Source of the DNA: Mesaphorura yosii | Taxonomy: Eukaryota > Arthropoda > Collembola > Poduromorpha > Tullbergiidae | DNA length: 64,000 nt | Direction of reading: 5' to 3' | Assembly (NCBI GenBank): GCA_009869945.1 | Contig: WIXG01000093.1 | Coordinates: 62,001 to 126,000, forward strand | In this document: positions 11,967 to 23,941 of the stretch, in pieces | Numbering within the stretch: position 1 is the first letter of the stretch | How the letters are laid out: every line of letters begins with the position of its first letter | Made by a program: the position numbers and the translations under genes | Notes under the pieces: generated by a model | What the model was told of the DNA's origin: nothing | What the model saw: only the letters and a program-made list of their open reading frames with translations | The model's database searches: none

Positions 11967-14900
11967 TTTATACAATACAAGCCGCCATCTCAGCCGCTCA
12001 GCCGATTATATTTTTTCATTTGCTATTCCGACATGAGACATGAGCATCCCTGCCGATGTCGAAGAGTTGACGTTGACGTCTTTGAGACTCTGCGAACTTT
12101 TCAGACTTAGCAGATGTTAGCTAAAATTAGCAACTTCTCGCGAAAAGAAAAGCATTGAAGTACACTGAAGATGAGTAGTGCGAAGAGTTCTTTTCATTAT
12201 TCACCTGAGAGACAAGCATTCAGAAGTTATTGTCTGCTGCTGCTTAGGCGCATGGGTTAGTAAACCCCGCGATGGCAGCGAGAAGCAAAGATCTTGTTCA
12301 AGGCCACTCACTCGCCATTCGCCAATCCACCACTGCTACCGCTGCGAATCTGCGTTGTTGTATTTGTATTTACTTTGGCATCGCATGACTGTGCTGTATT
12401 TGCACGACTGTGCAAATTTCTTGGCGCTGGGCAGGACTCGACTTGAAACCAGTCGAACATGATTCAATTACAATTCGCAAATCACAACTTGCCAATTGTG
12501 TTTTGTGCGGCAGAAATAGCGAGGTGAGGAAATGACGGAGGGTCGAATCATCATGGACACAGTCAAATAAGTCAGAGCAAATAACAGCGCTGGCGGTTCG
12601 TATCAATTTTGGCCTTTGATGGCGAAAAGCATGAAAAGCTGGTGTCACTTGCCTGCCAGCAATTTTTCGTTGTCACTACCGAGCAGCCAACAAAAGGAAA
12701 TAGAAGCCGCCAAACTACGCCGCGTCAGCCGTTAATTTGGGATCAATGAACAGAGTGACGCGGACGCGATGAGTGCGATTGTGAATTGTGATTTCCAACT
12801 GCGATTACGATTCTAGAACGAATATTTTGCGATATCACGAACATGCACTCAACGTGTGAGTGTGAATGAAGCTATTCACGAGTGTTGAGTGATAATTAAA
12901 TTACAGATACGAAAGGTTACTGCTGCTGACTCCGCAGTCCACAACGCCGAACGCCCTTCGCAGCGCACTTGCGAATTGCGATTCGCCAAATCCCAATTCT
13001 AATTCACAATTTACGACTTATGAGTGTGTTAATTAATTTCACCTTTTTGGAGTGACGGAGCGTTTTGATTGTTAGCATTGCTGCAATATTGCCATGATTC
13101 ATATACGGCCTGCTCGCGCTCGCAGCGGAGCAGAGATTCGCAAATCGCACATTTCCATTTCTAGTGCGGTGTTGCGAATTGCAAGTGGATATTTATTTCT
13201 GAAGGTCATTCGCAGGAAGCGCCGCAACCTCACCACATTTTAGACACTCTGCTCATAACCATTCGTATTTGGCTGGCATTACAAGTGCAAATGTTGCGCT
13301 GCGCCTTGCATGCAAACCGCAAACAATCACGTGCTTCTTGTCTGCATACCTCATTTACATTTACATATTTCCCCAATTTCGCCTGTCGCCTGCTCTCTGT
13401 TTGCAATTTCGACGGGTTCATTTGCATTTGCTTGCAACGACCGAGATCGACCAACTAACCAACTTTGCAGTTGCAGTGCAGGCATTCCTTCTTTGTGCTG
13501 CTGGAGTTCTCGTAATAAAGAAGGCACTACTAAATCGCCAACCAAATTGTTTCTCGACACGAAGACAAGCGAACGTTGTTTTGTTTGCATTTTGCATACA
13601 AAATGTCATCGTCACCGATTATAACTCATGCGAGGATAACAAGTGCCATTGGCATCCGCATCGAGTAATTGCGTAATTGAGTCTGTGGACAGAGGAGGCA
13701 GGGTCGCTGTCGCTCGTAAACATCAACAATTACAATTACACGTCGTACATTGTGAGCTTCCTCTTTAAGACAGCGACAGCTGTCTAAGTTCATTCTTGTT
13801 GCAATAAAGTAACTCCGGGCCAAATTAAAGCAGAAGAAGGCGGTTTGGGTGAGCATGTGAACAAGGCCGAGAGTGGGAAATCACTGCCAAAATGTATTCG
13901 CCTTTCTATATTCACATTTTATGTAATTCGTCTTTAGACTGCGACAAGGAAGCGAGGAATTTATGGAGTCAAGGAAGGGCAGGCTGCTTGTTTCGCATTT
14001 TGTTTTGCTAATTGTCGTAATTCTGGACTTAATCTTTTACTTCTCCCTTGCCATTGGCTGTCGCAGTGTTCAGAAGGTTTAAAGGTCACGGCTAAGCAAA
14101 AGCAAAGACCGAGACTGTGTCTGAGTTTGAGTTAATTCGTCATTGTCATGAAATGTAACAGAAAGAAACTCCAGCCCAAATTGACTGTTTCTCATTTCGT
14201 GTTTGCATGCTTCGGCTTCGCCTTCGCATGCGCTTCGACCTGCGAAGCCCCGAAGAAGTTGGCCAATTAAAGTGTGCGACGGAGAGACGCTTTTTAATGA
14301 CGATCTGAACCGCAATCATCTCTCTGCACTTTGTGTGTTCGTGGATCTCTCCGTCCAGGTTTCTCGCGTGCGTGCATGGCCATTCGCGAGCGTCGCATTG
14401 CATGTCCACGAATATTTTACGAGTCTCGTTGTCTCGTTCTCACCTTCTTATCCTTCCTCTCAGTTTCAAGTGCTTCGTGGTTCCTGGATTCACGATTTGT
14501 GAGAGCGACTGCACCGCGCTGCGCTGCATGGCGAGTATGATAATGATTAAGGAGTGGCGCATGTAAATCTGCACCTATGCACTCGACTTGCGTTTCAACA
14601 TTTTCATATTCATAATCATAATTCATACTTCATGGTCGCCGCTTTTTATAGCGCATAATTCGAGAACGCAAGGCTTGGCTTGGCTGCCAAAGAAAGAACT
14701 CAAACTACTGCGATGGCGATGAAAATGAACACGAAAAGTTATAAAATTGACAGCGATTTGATTGTGAAGATGCATAAACAAGGTGAATAAATGATAGCGA
14801 GGGCTAATGGTGATAAGGCAGGCGCGTTTTAATCCGACTTTATCACTGGGCCTGCCACTTGGCGAGACCGATGACCCCTGCCGCCCAATCAGTTGGATCG

Positions 14901-15041
14901 CAGATCACTGATACGGGTAACGAGCAACAAGCGCAAGTGCTCAGGTCTCGCAGGCGCTCGATCGGTTCTCATTAATCAGTACAAATTGGTGCTCTCATCA
15001 ATGCACTGCAGCTTCGTGAGAAGTTAGAGAAATGTGAGTTA

Positions 15042-18000
15042 ATGGGTGACTATAATCACTTCGGGAAAGCAAACAGGCTGGCCGTGCCCGTACCCACCGA
15101 CAAGGCGGCTCCTGCTCCAGGCTTCACTCCGCTGTTCCAAATCCAAAGTCTGAACGAATTCTTGGGTGAGTTTGAGTCTGCACGCACACACGAAGTGCGC
15201 GAGCACATTTTCGTGAATTTTTAAAGCCCTACGACTGCGACCACAACGTGCAGGGAAACGTAACCTTCACTTACGGTTTACAAAACATTTTGTGTTTTGA
15301 ATTTTGGTGCACGCTGAATTAAGAGCAGCAGGAAAAGAGTCGAACCACACCGTTGCATTGCGAGTCATGCCGTCTTCATTTCAAGCATTTCATTAGGCAC
15401 GGTGCAGCAACGCTGAACAACGCGGCAGTGTGCTTGTGCTGACATCAATAAGTGAATGAATTGGCTAGACGCTAAGCCAGCCTGAATTGAATGAACTTTG
15501 AAATAAAAAATTAAGGCCTTGGACGTGCTGAAAGCTGAATGCTGAATCTCTCCGTGTTGTAATCATACTCATTGTCATTGTTAAGGCACTCGCTCAGTTC
15601 GTCGCTTGACCGGCCAACTCAAAGCCTGGAATTTCCTCCCCAATGACGTGCAAGAACAGAGTGATTTAGTGTTTATGACTGCCCGTTTGCCAGGTCGACG
15701 TCGTGCCCACAACGCAACCACTCCATGACATAAAATAATATGCCTCGTAGTAAATGCGCACTTGATTTCAGGTGGCTGGCCAGGCCACTTTCTCCTTCCG
15801 CCTTTAAAACGATCGATCGTGTACAAGTTGGAACGGCACGGCACGCACGCGAATGCGAAATGCGCGGCAGAAATGGACACCGGACCGGACGTTTTTCGCG
15901 AGCGATAAATTATTTGTGAGCGTGTACGTACAAAGGCGAAACAGAAACAGTGTTGGTGGTGCACATGAACTTGAGACTTTAGTTGCAGCTGAGGGAGGTC
16001 TGGAACCTCTGCCTCGTTCGCGAGACATGTGGCATTGGCAAGCAACAACCCGGAATCGATTTCTCTGCCTGCTTACATTCGGTCTGTCGCGAAACTGTAG
16101 CACGATGCACAAGCAGGGAGGCTTTTGCAAATGTCAAATCATTTCATATTTATTTGCTTTCGTGTCTGTGGCCCTGGCCAGCCTGCCCTCCGCACATGTC
16201 GGAAAAGTTTTCCAATCTATTTCGGGGTCCTCCAAAGTTAACACTCGGCTCGCTGCTCTGCCTGCTTCGGGAATTCGAATACGGGCACTGGAGTAATTGC
16301 GAATATTGGCGTTGTTGTTTTCAGCGCTCAGCCACACGTGCAATCGCTTCGTGTAGAATGCCGCAATTGCTACAATTACAATTTTTGTATTCGTTATTGA
16401 TTTCTAATTTGAAGCTGTTTTCAAGTCCAAGTTGAAGGCGATTCTCGCTTGCGCTTAGATAGTAAAAAATACGCGAGCGACATCGCGACTTTATGATTTA
16501 TGATGCATGCATTGTGGATCAGTCACATTTTTTTGCACCTTTTGGGTGGCAATTTTCCACTCACGGTAACTTTTTGCTCTTTCCTCGGGCCTTTTATGCC
16601 AAAAATTGAAAATTGCAGTGGCCTTGAGCGAGCAGAGATGAATCACGACTACAAACGGCTATTTTTAGCCCGCAGCTGCATGACACACGCTGCATGGTTG
16701 GTTGATTTAGAGTTTCGAGTTGTCAAATGTCAATCCGTTTATGCCTCAATTGATTTTGAAGTCTGTGACGAGAGACATGAGGCGAGTGTGTCATTTTGGA
16801 GCTCCACCCAACATCCCCATTTCTGATTCCTTTACTTTGTTGACTTTGGTGGATCTGCAGTACAGTGTAGACGAGAGTGAAGGCTACACAAACAGTCTGC
16901 ACACTCCACGAAAGACGAAACGCCAAGCGCGTGCAGGCACAGGCCATCATTGAAATTTTTGCAATGCAAATGACACTCGAGTCGAGCCGTTCTCGCCACT
17001 GTGATTGAAATGAATATGAAATATGACGATAATTCAGGAACAGCGCGAGCGCGAGTCAGTGCGTGTGCTGTTTTGGCGTGCCCGTGCCTTATAAGCCACT
17101 CGTTTGAAGGGCAGACGCCCGCCTCCTCGTAAGAAGTCCCACATGGAACTCAGAATAATTGCAGTCATAAAACTTATTGATGCATGTCACCATTTATTAT
17201 CGCGATACTTGGGAATATGAATTATGGCTCCATGCGATACGATTTACGCGGATTTTTATGAGCGTAAATGCAAATGCCTCTGCTGTAGGTCATTTGCTAA
17301 ATTGTGCACTAATTGCAAGAGACGTGTCTAACTGTCGTTCTATTCCATCCTCCTCACTTTTATCCATGCTTTTCTGTTCCTCTTCAGTGACGAAACTTCA
17401 ACAATGAAATACATTTTGCTAATGATTCCTTGTTTGTTTTGTTATCACAGGTTTGTCTCTGGACACGAACCTGCCCATCTCGTCGATGGCTCCACAGAGC
17501 CCGTTGGACTTGAAGCCCGATACGAGTCTGCTCTCTTCTTCCGGTGGTGCTTTCAGCCCGACAGACGCGGGCCCAACATCGCCAAGGTAAGGGCAAGGGG
17601 CACAGGCGGTGTGCTTCCCTAATTTACTGATTTACTCATTCTCGTCTGGGAAAGTTAATTAACGTCCAGCCAAGCGTGAAGAGGCGAGGTTGCGGCTGGA
17701 AGGTCGCAACTCCGCACAACTTCCGCCTTCCGCATACGTTTACTGGAACCAATGTCGATTGCACTGAATACCGCACGAACATCGTTCGTGTGTTTGGTTC
17801 CATTCATTTGAATGAACGTGGGCTATCACGAACGTCAGAACCTAAAATTAAGTTGCTGGCTAAGCGATCCCATTGTGGTCAGGTTTCGGCTTCTGCCAAA
17901 CGGTGCCACAGCTACATTTTGATTAGGGAATTATTTTTTGTACCCACACAGCCGCAGTCGGACTGTTTGTTCAGCCAGGTTAAAGTGGACGAGGTTTCAA

Positions 18001-19775
18001 CGTTTTGCTGATAAAATGCAATCGAATTCAAAAGTACGGAGACGGAAGCAAATAAGCACCTTCACAATTGATAAGATAAATTCTCACACTGCGCTCATGC
18101 TATGCTTTGCCAAGAAAAGAAGTCTTCTTTTCCCTGAAAGACATTTTGAACTCGGAACGATTTCAGATTTTAAAGCAAATAAGCGCTAACGCGTGGATAA
18201 AGTTGATTGATCCCAATGAGCATTTTTAACGCTTGTATTTCATTTCAGTCTGCCACAGTCTGCATTCCCGGTCGGAAGTGGGGGCAACGGTTTCCTGTCG
18301 AGCAACGGGGTGACGAACGGGACGAGCAGCGGGAGTTCTTCGAACGGGGTGTCTCCGACGAATGGGGCGTACCCGCCCAACCATCCGCTGAGCGGCTCCA
18401 AGCACCTCTGCAGTATTTGCGGCGACCGAGCCTCAGGGAAGCACTACGGCGTGTACTCCTGCGAGGGCTGCAAGGGCTTCTTCAAACGCACCGTCCGCAA
18501 GGACCTCTCCTATGCCTGCCGTGAAGACAAAAGCTGCACCATCGACAAAAGACACCGCAATCGCTGTCAGTATTGCCGCTACCAGAAATGCCTCCAAACA
18601 GGCATGAAGCGAGAAGCGGTCCAAGTAAGCCAAAATACTCTTCTGATCTCGTTAGATAAGTATAAGGATTGTCGGCCACAAAGTAGGAAACCGCAACTTC
18701 CATGCCAGTCAGCGCATGGAGGCCAGTGACCCAGACAGATTCGGTGTCGGACTTGGCACTTAATTTAGTTTGTGTTGTGTTTCAGGAGGAGCGACAGCGA
18801 ACCCGGGAACGCGGTGAGAGTGGTGAGGTGGAGTCTTCGACGCCGACGGTGCAGACGGAAATGCCGCTGGAAAGGATAATCGACGCGGAAAGGCGCGTCG
18901 AGCTGCGAGATCGCCCGGCCGTCGAGATGGAGCTGGGCATGAGCGAGATTTATCAAGCGGCCGACAAACAACTCTGCCAGCTCGTCGAGTGGGCCAAGCA
19001 TGTTCCACACTTTAACGAACTCAGCGTCTCCGACCGCGTCCTCCTCCTCAAAGGCGGTAAAGATAAATAATCACTTCTATTGTAAATCATTCCTTCACTA
19101 AAAGTTTGGCTATATGTTTATTCCTGCAGGTTGGAACGAACTCTTGATTGCGGGGTTCGCGCATAGGTCGATCGACGTGAAGGACGGTCTCGTCCTGGCG
19201 AACGGGCTGTCTGTCCATAAAAGCTCCCCAAGTCTGGTGAGTCTTGAAAAAGATAAGCACAGTCAACATTGACAAAGCGAACATGAGTAAGGAAAAATGC
19301 GCTTGAATTGCTTGTTCCTCGCAGAACGGAATTGGTCTGTACTACATTTACGACCGGGTGATCTCTGAAGTCGTCGTCAAGATGCGGGACATGAAAGTCG
19401 ACAAGGCGGAACTCGGCTGCCTCCGGGCCATCATCCTCTTCAACCCAGGCACGTGCTTTGTCCTCGAATTGGTCGCCTTGTTGGCTTGCTGTGCATTTAA
19501 TTGAAGTTTTGCTCTCTTCAGATGCTCGTGGTCTGCCTCAAGATTCGATGCCCGCCATCGAGGCGCTCCGTGACAAGGTGTACGCCACTCTGGAGGACTA
19601 CACCCGAACTACTTACCCCAACGAACCTGGCCGGTTCGCAAAACTCCTTCTAAGGCTTCCCGCACTCCGGTCGATCGGCTTGCGCTGCCACGAGCACCTC
19701 TTCTTCCAGAGACTCATTGAGACGCCCATCGAGCAGTACCTCATGGACAGACTCGGCGACACAAACGATAATTAA
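15042..19775 (+). CDS. RXR: Retinoid X receptor / ultraspiracle nuclear receptor (isoform from the proximal first exon)
   Basis: Ligand-regulated nuclear transcription factor; in arthropods it is the DNA-binding partner of the ecdysone receptor. I join exons 15042-15165, 17451-17586, 18249-18624, 18786-19056, 19130-19236, 19325-19448 and 19522-19775, giving 463 residues, close to the usual RXR length. The two-zinc-finger DNA-binding domain is at residues 141-206, with the RXR P-box CEGCKG. The ligand-binding domain starts near residue 240 and contains [30 protein letters not shown] and [19 protein letters not shown], all close to vertebrate-type RXR rather than fly USP. Residues that line the RXR pocket (the Q of KQL, W and N of GWNELL, the F and R of FAHRS, the C of LRC) are kept. 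The intron after 19448 begins GC, not GT. The last helix reads YLMDRL, a weakened AF-2 motif. The ATG at 15042 is preferred for this exon because its end phase fits 17451, but the true 5' end of this transcript is not visible. Confidence 0.93.
15166..17450 (+). other. RXR intron before the common exon
   Basis: About 2.3 kb, ending in a good acceptor (GTTATCACAG) at 17450. Nothing else recognised. Confidence 0.55.
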
Positions 19776-20944
19776 CACCCCGACAAGGAAACTACATTTT
19801 TTAAACATTAATCATTGGAAGGACAGAGTCGTTTCGTTGTTCATCGTTAAACATGTTTGTTGGAGTGAATGCGGTTTTCACTGTTGGACGATCGGAATCT
19901 TAAACATAGAATAGTCTCGTTATTTTATGGTAGCTCAGATTCGAAATCTGTCAATCTCGTTGTGACGTGTGACTGACTACAACGTTTGTTTGGTGGCGGT
20001 GTGTCGACATAAATTGACTGAATGAGTTCGTCTCGAATAATGTTCATTTCCTGTCAACTTAACACTTAAGCATTGGTCGTTGTGCATGGTTTTTGGGACG
20101 AGAATACTAACCAGTCGTAATAACAAATATCGGTCTAAATCAATTCTTTTCATCAAAGCACATTTTGGAAATATGCTCAAAGAGAAGTATTCTTCGTACT
20201 AACAAATTACACAAAATAATATGGTTGAACCCAAAACACATCTCGTTGACAAAATTCAAATTGGTCATTGTCGTTAAATTCATCTGTCTGCTCCGAAGTA
20301 GTTTTAGTTTTAGTTGTTGGGCAGTGTGACGAAAGTTGCTGTCTTCGGTTGTGCATCTGTGATTCGCCAACGTCGTTTCTAATTACGAGTAGACTAATTA
20401 GTGTCGTATTAGCGTATTACCGTTATTTTCTGAATTCAATAACTCGAACGTTTACATTGTTAGTATTAGCCAAGATCGTAAATGTTGTCTATCGTCGCGT
20501 CGGCGTGAAGTGTGAAGTATTTTTTAAAGCGCTGGTGTCCAGAAACCAACAATATTCCTCAGCATGCAAGTGCAGAATGCTAGATGAGATTTACATAGAA
20601 ATGACAGTTATTCAAATTATATAAGATCTATACTTATACTAGACTATACACATACTTCTATATGTATTATCGCATTCTACAATCACTAGACTTACAATTT
20701 GTGTGTGGCTCTGTAATTAGTGCTCTACGTATTTTATAGTTTTGTTGCCCGACAATTGACAATTGTGCATGCTTTCGTTTTTACAACAGCAGTTTAGAGT
20801 TAGTCTGATGGGAAGGTGCGACTGGTGCATCTTTCGTGAGTAAATCCTTCCTCCAATCGTAACCATGTACCTCTGTAGACATAATTTATTCTTAATCAGT
20901 TCCGGAATGGTTTGACAATTTTGCATGATTCTTTGCCGTAGTCA

Positions 20945-20952
20945 CTCTGCCC
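20945..20952 (+). repeat. Left 8-bp target-site duplication of the MITE (CTCTGCCC)
   Basis: The word CTCTGCCC directly abuts the left terminal inverted repeat and is repeated exactly at 21125-21132 beside the right one. Confidence 0.85.
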
Positions 20953-21124
20953 CAGGGTTGGAAAAAATTATGATTTTTTCAAAATAGATATCATGATTTT
21001 TTCGATTTTTTCCCGGAATCATGCGAAAGCGCTGTAAAAGCTTTTAGTCACCGTTTAGGCGTGAAGTAAGGAAAATATCGAAAAAATCATTATATATATT
21101 ATCGATTTTTATCTGCCAACCCTG
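20953..21124. mobile_element. Non-autonomous hAT-type MITE, 172 bases, with intact target-site duplication
   Basis: The element starts CAGGGTTGG and ends CCAACCCTG, a perfect 9-base terminal inverted repeat that continues imperfectly inward (both ends go into A/T-rich sequence with ATGATTTTTTC-like stretches). It is flanked on both sides by the identical 8-base word CTCTGCCC (20945-20952 and 21125-21132). A CAG..CTG terminus with an 8-base target duplication is the signature of hAT-superfamily transposons. The element has no coding capacity, so it would need a transposase from elsewhere. The perfect duplication suggests the insertion is not very old. Confidence 0.88.
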
Positions 21125-21132
21125 CTCTGCCC
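21125..21132 (+). repeat. Right 8-bp target-site duplication of the MITE (CTCTGCCC)
   Basis: Exact copy of the left duplication, directly abutting the right terminal inverted repeat. Confidence 0.85.
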
Positions 21133-21297
21133 TCATCGCAGCCCTGCACTGCATTTCTCTCTCTTTTTGTTATGGATTGTCGACCTCCTTGTTTGTATTT
21201 TTGCAAAATTATTATTACGACTGTAGCATCGTTGCACACTTACTTTCATTAAGCGAAGATCGTACAGTAATAAGATTGTTATTCAGCCAGATATGAA

Positions 21298-21303
21298 AAT
21301 AAA
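21298..21303 (+). terminator. Poly(A) signal, probable RXR 3' end
   Basis: AATAAA, the first clear canonical signal on the + strand after the RXR stop codon. Confidence 0.5.
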
Positions 21304-22849
21304 TGTTGTTTATCTTTCTCGCATTCGAACTCAGTCTCTGATTCGTCTCACCAATTAAATGATCACGAGAGAGGCTACCTTAAATCCAAGTGCACGTCAT
21401 TCGAATGCAAGACGACGCAGAAATTGTTGCGTGTGAGCATTGACGGAGCAGCCAACCGTGCCTGGGTACCTGCCCGCAAGTGCACTTGCAGAATTTCGTT
21501 CTTGATCGTAAACCCTAAAATTCAACACGCGTGTCGTCGTCGTCACGGCGGACGCGCCTCGCTCGACAACTGCGACCGCCACGCCACATGCCAGGTGCAA
21601 TGCTGCAGAGTGCCGCCAAGCCAAGAATGTCAATCGAGTCGAGTCGTCCTTCGTGAATCTCGCGCTTTAGCATTGTGCCTGCACTGCGAGTGCTCTCCTT
21701 CGACTTGGCCCTGTTTGGCGGAGTGCAGCCACAGCCACGCCGCTGCACACGCTTTCATCTGTCTTGACCATTCGCGATTCGCCCTCTGACTTGACTGTAA
21801 CGTCTCGATGTTGTGAGCTCATTATCCTCCTTCTGGGATTTCCTCGATGCCAGCAGGCAGATGATGGTTGCTGTCCACTTGCACTTTCATTAAGAGCCGT
21901 GCTTTATGAACCAGTTATTTAATCATTTCACAACAACGCAACAGCGTGTCACCACCGCCACAGGCAAAAGAGCCAAAACAGTTGACATGCAGCAATGCTC
22001 TCGTTTGTTACGGATTTGTGGCCGGCCCTGCAATCGAAAGCGCGTTGCTACACTGTCGTCATAATGAACTTTAGCGAGGTACTGATCGCTAACGAGGATG
22101 ATAAGCATCACGTACGCGGACGATGACGAAGTGCAAAAAGAAAGAAAAACGAAAAGAGCGCAGCGGGTCAAGCCAGCATTAATATTCGTCATGCGTCTCT
22201 GAGCTCGTCTTTGCCCTCGTGTTTCTTCACTGCAATGCGCAAAGATCAAACAGGAAATCAACAGACAATTTTGCGTTCTCGTGCAACAAACTGCCAAATT
22301 AGGTAACTAACTGACTGGCTAAATTTAGGCAAATTTAGCGTTGCTCCTTGTGTTCAGTGCTTTCCTTTGTTGTTGAGCCCCGTGGTTACCTTGACCGTAG
22401 CTTGTGGTCCGTGGCCTCAGTTCTTGACTAATCACGTAATTGGCCAATTAATTATGCAATTTGGCAATTTCAAGCTCGATACGCACAAAACCTGTCATTA
22501 ACTCAAGTTTAACCTTTTAGCACATTTTTAGCATCAGCCGAGTCAAGTTTGCGAGGCACCAAGCGCCACAACAACGTGGATTGAGGAATTCTCATGAAAT
22601 TAGCAACAAATATTTGAGAAAATCAGGAGATGTTTTATTCAATCGCTCTTTTCATTCAGAAATTCACAAAATTGAAATCATTGTGCTTGTGACACAGATA
22701 AATATAAATAACTCTTGACTTCAGCTTTGGCAACTTCTCAACGTGACGTGACTTTTCGAGATGAATATTTCAGAGTTGGGAATTCAGGAAGAAAGCAACA
22801 AGCACAGATTAAAGTAAGACATCCTAGACTAGACTAATCTTAGTCCTAA
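21304..22849. other. Intergenic between RXR and the histidine-rich gene
   Basis: No supported gene; genes on either side converge. A TTTATT (AATAAA on the - strand) at 22632-22637 may end the histidine-rich transcript. Confidence 0.4.
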
Positions 22850-23833
22850 TTAACCACTCCAGGGATGCACTTGTTGGCTTTTGTAGTAGAGGGGCGCTGG
22901 GGAGGCATGGGCGATTGCCTTCGTGGCGTAGACGGGCGCGTGGGCGTGTGCGTGGAGGACGGGTTTGGCGGCGTAGACTGGCGGCGCATGCGACTTCGTC
23001 TCTACGAGCTTGGGCGGGGCGTGTTCGTGCGTCTCTCCGTACGTGTGTTTAGTGCGGTGTTCCTCGGTCTCCTTCAGGGCGTGTTTGTTGTGGGTGTGGT
23101 AGATGGGCACGTGGATGTGCTCGATGTGTTTGTGATGCTGGTGGATGTTGTGGTCCTGCAGGTGGAGGTCGTGGAGGTGCACTTTGTGCAGGTGGTGCTC
23201 GTGCACCACGTGCTGGTGGATATGGTGTTGATGAATCACCTTCTGATGCTCGTGGTGCTGGTGAATAACCTTCTTCGGCTGGTGCGCCACCAACGGCTCC
23301 GCAGCCACCACTGACTTGTACCCTCCCACGTGAACCAACGGCGCCACCTCCACCGCCGGCGCGTGTACTTCCCCGTGGCCGTGGCCGCCGTGGGCGTACT
23401 GCACCGCGGGCGCGTACTGCACGGCCTGAACATGAGCGTGAGCAGCGTGGGTGGCGATCGCCGGAGCCGCCGCGTGCACGGCGTGGTAGCCGTACGGGTT
23501 GAAGTACGCCTGTGACGGACCTGCCGCCAGGGCGTGGCCGTACGACTGCCCTCCTGCCACGTACGAGTGCGCATGGCCTCCCGCGGCACTGAGCAGCTGT
23601 CCGTTTGCTGGCACCCACTCGGACTGGTGGTGCCCACTAGCACTCGTCTGGTCCTCCGCGGTGGAGGAGGCCATCACGGCCTTCTTCTCGACGACGGAGG
23701 CTGCCAGCGTGAGGGAAATCACACAGGCCAGAGCCTGCGGGGAAACGACTGTTAAATACCCGCGCCCTGTGCGTGTCCGGTTTCGATGCTCAATTCGACT
23801 CACCAGAAGGGTTCCACTCGAGATTCGTGCCAT
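22850..23833 (-). CDS. Secreted histidine-rich, Ala/His low-complexity protein, cuticle-like
   Basis: Two exons, 23804-23833 and 22850-23734, joined across a 69-base GTGAGT...CAG intron, give 304 residues. Removing the intron restores a clean signal peptide (MARISSGTLLALACVISLTL, then AASVVEKK), a classic place for an intron in arthropod cuticle protein genes. Residues 60-160 are Ala/His/Tyr/Val-rich with repeated HA, QYAPAVQYA and GGHGH words. Residues 168-218 hold 23 histidines in 51 positions, including the near-repeat KVIHQHH. The tail has AAKP and APVYATK words typical of low-complexity cuticular proteins. No chitin-binding R&R motif is visible. Clustered histidines suggest metal binding or pH-dependent assembly, but this is inference. 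A TATA box lies about 110 bases upstream. Long open frames on the opposite strand are shadows of the GC-rich repeat. Confidence 0.82.
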   Translation of the reverse strand: MARISSGTLLVSRIEHRNRTRTGRGYLTVVSPQALACVISLTLAASVVEKKAVMASSTAEDQTSASGHHQSEWVPANGQLLSAAGGHAHSYVAGGQSYGHALAAGPSQAYFNPYGYHAVHAAAPAIATHAAHAHVQAVQYAPAVQYAHGGHGHGEVHAPAVEVAPLVHVGGYKSVVAAEPLVAHQPKKVIHQHHEHQKVIHQHHIHQHVVHEHHLHKVHLHDLHLQDHNIHQHHKHIEHIHVPIYHTHNKHALKETEEHRTKHTYGETHEHAPPKLVETKSHAPPVYAAKPVLHAHAHAPVYATKAIAHASPAPLYYKSQQVHPWSG

Positions 23834-23941
23834 GGCTCCGATTCCAGGTCAGGTGGGTCAACACAATGCGAAACTGCACAAATACACACAACAAAGCAGA
23901 GACAGAGACCGACTAAAGCCCAGTCAGCTGTCTCAAGCTCC

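Larger units (their letters stand above)
8108..15041 (+). other. Putative RXR intron between the second and third alternative first exons
   Basis: About 6.9 kb without recognised coding sequence. It holds a CATGG-type microsatellite at 11437-11462, the everted half-site palindrome at 11949, and a TCAAGGTC monomer site near 8685 that suits orphan receptors such as FTZ-F1. Confidence 0.4.
19776..21303 (+). other. RXR 3' UTR region ending at an AATAAA
   Basis: About 1.5 kb of AT-rich non-coding sequence follows the RXR stop codon. The first plausible canonical poly(A) signal, AATAAA, is at 21298-21303, so the 3' UTR may be about 1.5 kb long, though shorter forms using variant signals cannot be excluded. 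The short open frames on both strands here look random. A MITE lies inside at 20953-21124. Confidence 0.5.

Noticed and set aside
15012-15041. Extension of the 15042 exon upstream to an AG at 15011 as an internal exon
   Set aside because: An acceptor there would be phase 0 and could not join the phase-1 exons at 3816 or 8107, so an ATG start at 15042 fits better.
22865-23314. + strand frame of 149 codons, Val/Leu-rich
   Set aside because: Antisense shadow of the histidine codons; lacks signal peptide, intron or promoter support.
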